From Flavobacteriaceae bacterium (GTDB taxonomy: Bacteria; Bacteroidota; Bacteroidia; Flavobacteriales; Flavobacteriaceae): a DNA stretch of 64,000 nucleotides. The notes under the pieces were generated by a model. It searched no databases, was not told where the DNA came from, and was given only the letters and a program-made list of their open reading frames with translations. The translations under genes were made by a program, and so were the position numbers. The stretch spans positions 1-64,000 of the forward strand of contig CANFHX010000007.1 in NCBI GenBank assembly GCA_947446865.1, given 5' to 3'. Below are positions 61,168 to 64,000 of the stretch, piece after piece. Numbering within the stretch: position 1 is the first letter of the stretch; the number at the start of each line of letters is the position of its first letter.

Positions 61168-62282
61168 GGTGACACAATTTTAGTTATCTCTTTTTCAAAT
61201 TTTTCAAGAGTAAAGTTACGCGACCATTGCATTGCAGCAGTTCTTCTTTTTTCATATTCTAAAGGATTTACTAATAGTTCCTGAATCAACAGGATGTTTT
61301 GCTCCAAATTTTCATCCAAAACAATTCCTCTTTTTCCAAAATCCAACATAGACGGAACACAAGAAACCGAACTAGCAATAGGTAAACATCCCCAAAACAT
61401 AGCCTCAGCAACTACTTTTGGCCAACCTTCACTTTTGGATGGTAATAGTAAAAAATGACTGTTTTTATAGATTTCTTTCATCGTTTCGCGATCCTGATTT
61501 CCTTTTAAAAAAACCGAAGACTGTAACGAATTTTTAGCAATATAAGTTTCTAGAGTTTCCCGCTCCACTCCTTCTCCGAAAAAGGATAATTCAATATTTG
61601 GATGGTCTTGTAGTATCTTTTCAAATAGTTTTATAGCAATTAAAGGCTGTTTTCCCTTCACTAAAGTACCAACAAAAATAAATTTTATTTTGCCTTCTAA
61701 ACTTTTTGGAGGTACTGATGTTGCCTCGTTTTCAGAATAAGTCGCAGTAAAAAAGGACTTTATATTTTTGGTTTGATTGTTCCAATCTCCATAAACTAGC
61801 ACTTGCATATTATGGGTTAAAAAGGTATTTCGTAATAGAAATTTTTGGAATTTATAACTCCAAGGTTGCTTTGCGTTTGGATCCCAGTTTCCTGCATATT
61901 TTGCACTTTTGGCTTTAAAAGGAAAAAACATCTGAACCAAACTACCTAATAAACCCATATTTCCTGGGCATCGCAAATGGATGTGTTGTGCAGAAAACAT
62001 AACTCGGAACAACCTCCATAAAATAATTGGAAGTACCCCTATTGCCCTAACACTTTCTTTATAATTGATAAAAGAAAACTCCGGGACTGGAATAAAATTA
62101 ATAGAACTAGAACTGTATTTTTGATGTAACGATGCAACTTCACCCTTTTTTAAAGGTGCAATAATGGTAACCGAATCCATAGGACGCAACCAAATATTCA
62201 TCTCATTTACATAAGGTGAATATGCAAAAAAGTCGGTGCCTTTTTGGGTGTGAACGACATGGGTTACTATTAAAAATTTCAC
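61158..62282 (-). CDS. Glycosyltransferase family 4 (locus 2)
   Basis: 374 residues from GTG (MKFLIVTHVVHTQKGTDFFAYSPYV). C-terminal IKFIFVGTLVKGKQPLIAIKLF and LLPSKSEGWPKVVAEAMFWGCLPIASSV contain the donor motif. Five bases after the next upstream gene's stop. Donor unknown. Confidence 0.88.
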   Translation of the reverse strand: MKFLIVTHVVHTQKGTDFFAYSPYVNEMNIWLRPMDSVTIIAPLKKGEVASLHQKYSSSSINFIPVPEFSFINYKESVRAIGVLPIILWRLFRVMFSAQHIHLRCPGNMGLLGSLVQMFFPFKAKSAKYAGNWDPNAKQPWSYKFQKFLLRNTFLTHNMQVLVYGDWNNQTKNIKSFFTATYSENEATSVPPKSLEGKIKFIFVGTLVKGKQPLIAIKLFEKILQDHPNIELSFFGEGVERETLETYIAKNSLQSSVFLKGNQDRETMKEIYKNSHFLLLPSKSEGWPKVVAEAMFWGCLPIASSVSCVPSMLDFGKRGIVLDENLEQNILLIQELLVNPLEYEKRRTAAMQWSRNFTLEKFEKEITKIVSPCE

Positions 62283-62287
62283 TACAA

Positions 62288-63433
62288 TTATTGAATTAAT
62301 TTGGTATAAAAATCTATATTTTTTTGAACAATACGTGTAGCAGAATATTTTTCTAGCACACTTTGTCGGGCATTTTTACAAATTAGGGCAACTTTTTGTT
62401 CATTTGAAAATGCCCAAATAATTTGATTTGCAATATCCTCAGGAATAAAAGGATTACATAATAAACCGTTATCTAAATTAGTTATGGTTTCGGGACCTGG
62501 ACCTTGATTAGTAAAAATAACTAATTTCTCCATTGCCATTGCTTCGGGAGCCACTAAACCTTGTGTTTCCATGTGGGATGGGAAAACACAAACCTGTGCT
62601 TGTGCGTAAATTTCAGGAATTTCCTCATAATTCACACTACCATAAAAACGAACCTCCTTGGCACTGTTTCCTAGTTTTGGAATTTCCGATTCTTGAAGCA
62701 TCTCTATATAGGATTTTCCATTTGGAAAGAACCAATCGCGACCATAAATTTCTAGAGTAGCATCCGGAAATTTTTCTTTAACTAATGGAAAAGACTGTAT
62801 CAATTGGCGGACTCCTTTTTTTTCGCAAACACTTCCTGCAAAAACAATACTATGCTTTCTTACAACATTATTTTTTGGTTTAAAAAAATAGACATCTATT
62901 GGATAATTAATCATCGCAACTGGCTTATCGTGAAAACTTAAAAACTCGTTGGTTTTTACTTTAACATAATTGGAAACGGCAATAAATGCATCGGCTTTTT
63001 TAAAGGAACGTTTCTCTTGAAATCCTTTCCAGAAATCAATTTTTCGGTGTTCCGATTCGGAAAAAAAATGATGCCCACCGTGTAATCGAATAATATACTT
63101 TATACCTGGTAATTTAGTTAAAAAAGCCAATTCCAATTCGGCTGATTCAATAATATCAATTGGATTTTCTTTATGAATGGCAGCAATTTTTTTATTCATG
63201 GCTTTTAATCCATAAAACCATCCGAATCGTTTTACATTTTGGTATCCCAACCGAAAAATTCGTACTCCTTGGACTTCTTCATAATCCTCATTATAATTAT
63301 AACTCAAGCCTACCACAGTAACCATAACACCTTGTGCCACTAATTTTGGAGCAAATGTTTTTAAAAAACTACCTATTCCGCCATGAGCAAAACCAGCTTT
63401 GGGATATTCGTGGGTGATTAAACAGAGGTGCAT
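62288..63433 (-). CDS. Glycosyltransferase family 4 (locus 2)
   Basis: 381 residues. N-terminal CLITHEYPKAGFAHGGIGSFLKT (acceptor loop) and C-terminal VFPSHMETQGLVAPEAMAMEKLVIFTNQGPGPETI (donor E-x7-E). The middle has HSIVFAGSVCEKKGVRQLI, the start of the C-terminal Rossmann domain. Overlaps the partial upstream gene by 16 bases. Confidence 0.9.
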   Translation of the reverse strand: MHLCLITHEYPKAGFAHGGIGSFLKTFAPKLVAQGVMVTVVGLSYNYNEDYEEVQGVRIFRLGYQNVKRFGWFYGLKAMNKKIAAIHKENPIDIIESAELELAFLTKLPGIKYIIRLHGGHHFFSESEHRKIDFWKGFQEKRSFKKADAFIAVSNYVKVKTNEFLSFHDKPVAMINYPIDVYFFKPKNNVVRKHSIVFAGSVCEKKGVRQLIQSFPLVKEKFPDATLEIYGRDWFFPNGKSYIEMLQESEIPKLGNSAKEVRFYGSVNYEEIPEIYAQAQVCVFPSHMETQGLVAPEAMAMEKLVIFTNQGPGPETITNLDNGLLCNPFIPEDIANQIIWAFSNEQKVALICKNARQSVLEKYSATRIVQKNIDFYTKLIQ

Positions 63434-64000
63434 AAAGTGCTTATTTCTTGAACTAAATTTTTACTATTATTTTGTAGCGGATACTTAACTATTTTTTGCA
63501 TCCATTGTAATCTATCGGGCCCAATGGTTTCCGAACTATACAATGCTTGCTCTATTTTTTCTTTAAAATCCAATCGGTTATTTATCCATCCAACAGCGGC
63601 AATTCCTGACATACTTCTAAAATGTTGAAAACCATAAACATCTTTTACTTTTAATCTAGAAGATTCAATTGGATCGTAATTTAAATACAAACAAGGTTTA
63701 TTATAAACCGCAAAATCATGTGCCATCGTACTTCCTAAATTCACCACCACATCACTATGCAGAACCGTATTTACTAACAAACTTATATCCAAAAAACTTG
63801 GATAAATTTCAGTAAACGTATTCTCTAAAGCAGATGCAATACGCCAATCAGGATTAATTGAAATTACCAATTTCGGATATTTATTTAAAACAACATCAAA
63901 TCGATTCGATAAATCTACTGGACATTTTCTAAAGAGAATTTGCGGTCGGTTCGGCTCTTCTATGGTCATTAGTGACTCGCACAAATCTCGCAAATAAAGG
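63418..64000 (-). CDS. Glycosyltransferase-like protein, C-terminal part (cut by window edge)
   Basis: At least 193 residues; the frame stays open through position 64000, so the N-terminal part is outside. The visible TVLHSDVVVNLGSTMAHDFAVYNKPCLYLNY segment (with a GS-x-AHD core) resembles the donor-binding C-terminal domain of GT-B glycosyltransferases that recognise UDP- or CDP-linked substrates. Co-directional with locus 2 and overlapping the next gene by 16 bases. Confidence 0.65.
   Translation of the reverse strand, partial: LYLRDLCESLMTIEEPNRPQILFRKCPVDLSNRFDVVLNKYPKLVISINPDWRIASALENTFTEIYPSFLDISLLVNTVLHSDVVVNLGSTMAHDFAVYNKPCLYLNYDPIESSRLKVKDVYGFQHFRSMSGIAAVGWINNRLDFKEKIEQALYSSETIGPDRLQWMQKIVKYPLQNNSKNLVQEISTLCTSV

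Noticed and set aside
1..64000. tRNA or rRNA genes
   Set aside because: No T-loop (GTTCRANYC) with matching acceptor stem and no rRNA-like conserved sequence found on inspection of the spacers.

Overview
The window looks like a chromosomal segment of a member of Flavobacteriaceae (Bacteroidota), probably Flavobacterium or a close relative. The DNA is clearly AT-rich and translation starts are preceded by A-rich rather than Shine-Dalgarno sequence. Several promoters match the Bacteroidota pattern TTG-N19-TAnnTTTG. The gene content is typical of the group: type IX secretion (T9SS) substrates of both sorting types, a PorV-like protein, TonB-type barrels, and DUF6048, DUF6452, DUF6095, DUF5362 and CCC-motif proteins. 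No tRNA, rRNA, CRISPR array or prophage was seen.

Layout. (1) 1-8801: the end of rpmH, a TPR membrane protein, asnB, a META-like lipoprotein, a GreA/B C-terminal-like protein, and a plug-less outer-membrane barrel next to a 1004-residue periplasmic TPR protein. (2) 8957-19282: ftsE, then surface-polysaccharide locus 1, with interleaved blocks on both strands. It has four glycosyltransferases, a DUF6056-like membrane protein, an FdtA-type ketoisomerase, an FdtB-type aminotransferase, a FemAB/GNAT acyltransferase and a Wzx flippase. Together these could make, N-acylate and export a dTDP-3-amino-3,6-dideoxyhexose-containing repeat unit; rmlA and rmlB are not in the window. (3) 19365-23613: a T9SS type B secreted protein, an rRNA methyltransferase and a serine hydrolase. 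(4) 23735-24561: two families of paired hairpin repeats in front of an IS200/RAYT-type HUH transposase. (5) 24671-28754: rel, fur and purA. (6) 28806-36281: a long minus-strand run of accessory and housekeeping genes (GlcD-like oxidase, TerC, murQ, ZIP transporter, methyltransferase). It also carries three toxin-antitoxin-like units: a GNAT/50-residue pair, a DUF433/DUF5615 pair, and an orphan antitoxin-like gene overlapping a DinB-like gene. (7) 36408-50605: RNA methyltransferases, cysteine desulfurase, an Smr protein, a cluster of tiny membrane proteins, ornithine aminotransferase, an NRAMP-like transporter, rlmD-DUF6452-DUF6048, and an mlaE-mlaF-mlaD lipid transport operon. (8) 50756-56311: a T9SS type A secreted protein, a GH25 lysozyme, pssA, a PorV2-like protein and a candidate lipoprotein N-acyltransferase (Lnb-like). 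(9) 56313-64000: polysaccharide locus 2, with a polyprenyl-phosphate sugar transferase, an O-antigen ligase/polymerase and five glycosyltransferases, running off the window edge.

Non-coding structure is the most unusual layer. At least eight places carry short degenerate tandem arrays with a strict 7-bp period but different unit sequences. One of these lies in frame inside the aminotransferase gene and is translated. Hexamer arrays sit at two start codons, a 30-bp inverted repeat overlaps the annotated start of one gene, and the hairpin/RAYT unit looks like a self-contained repeat-generating system.
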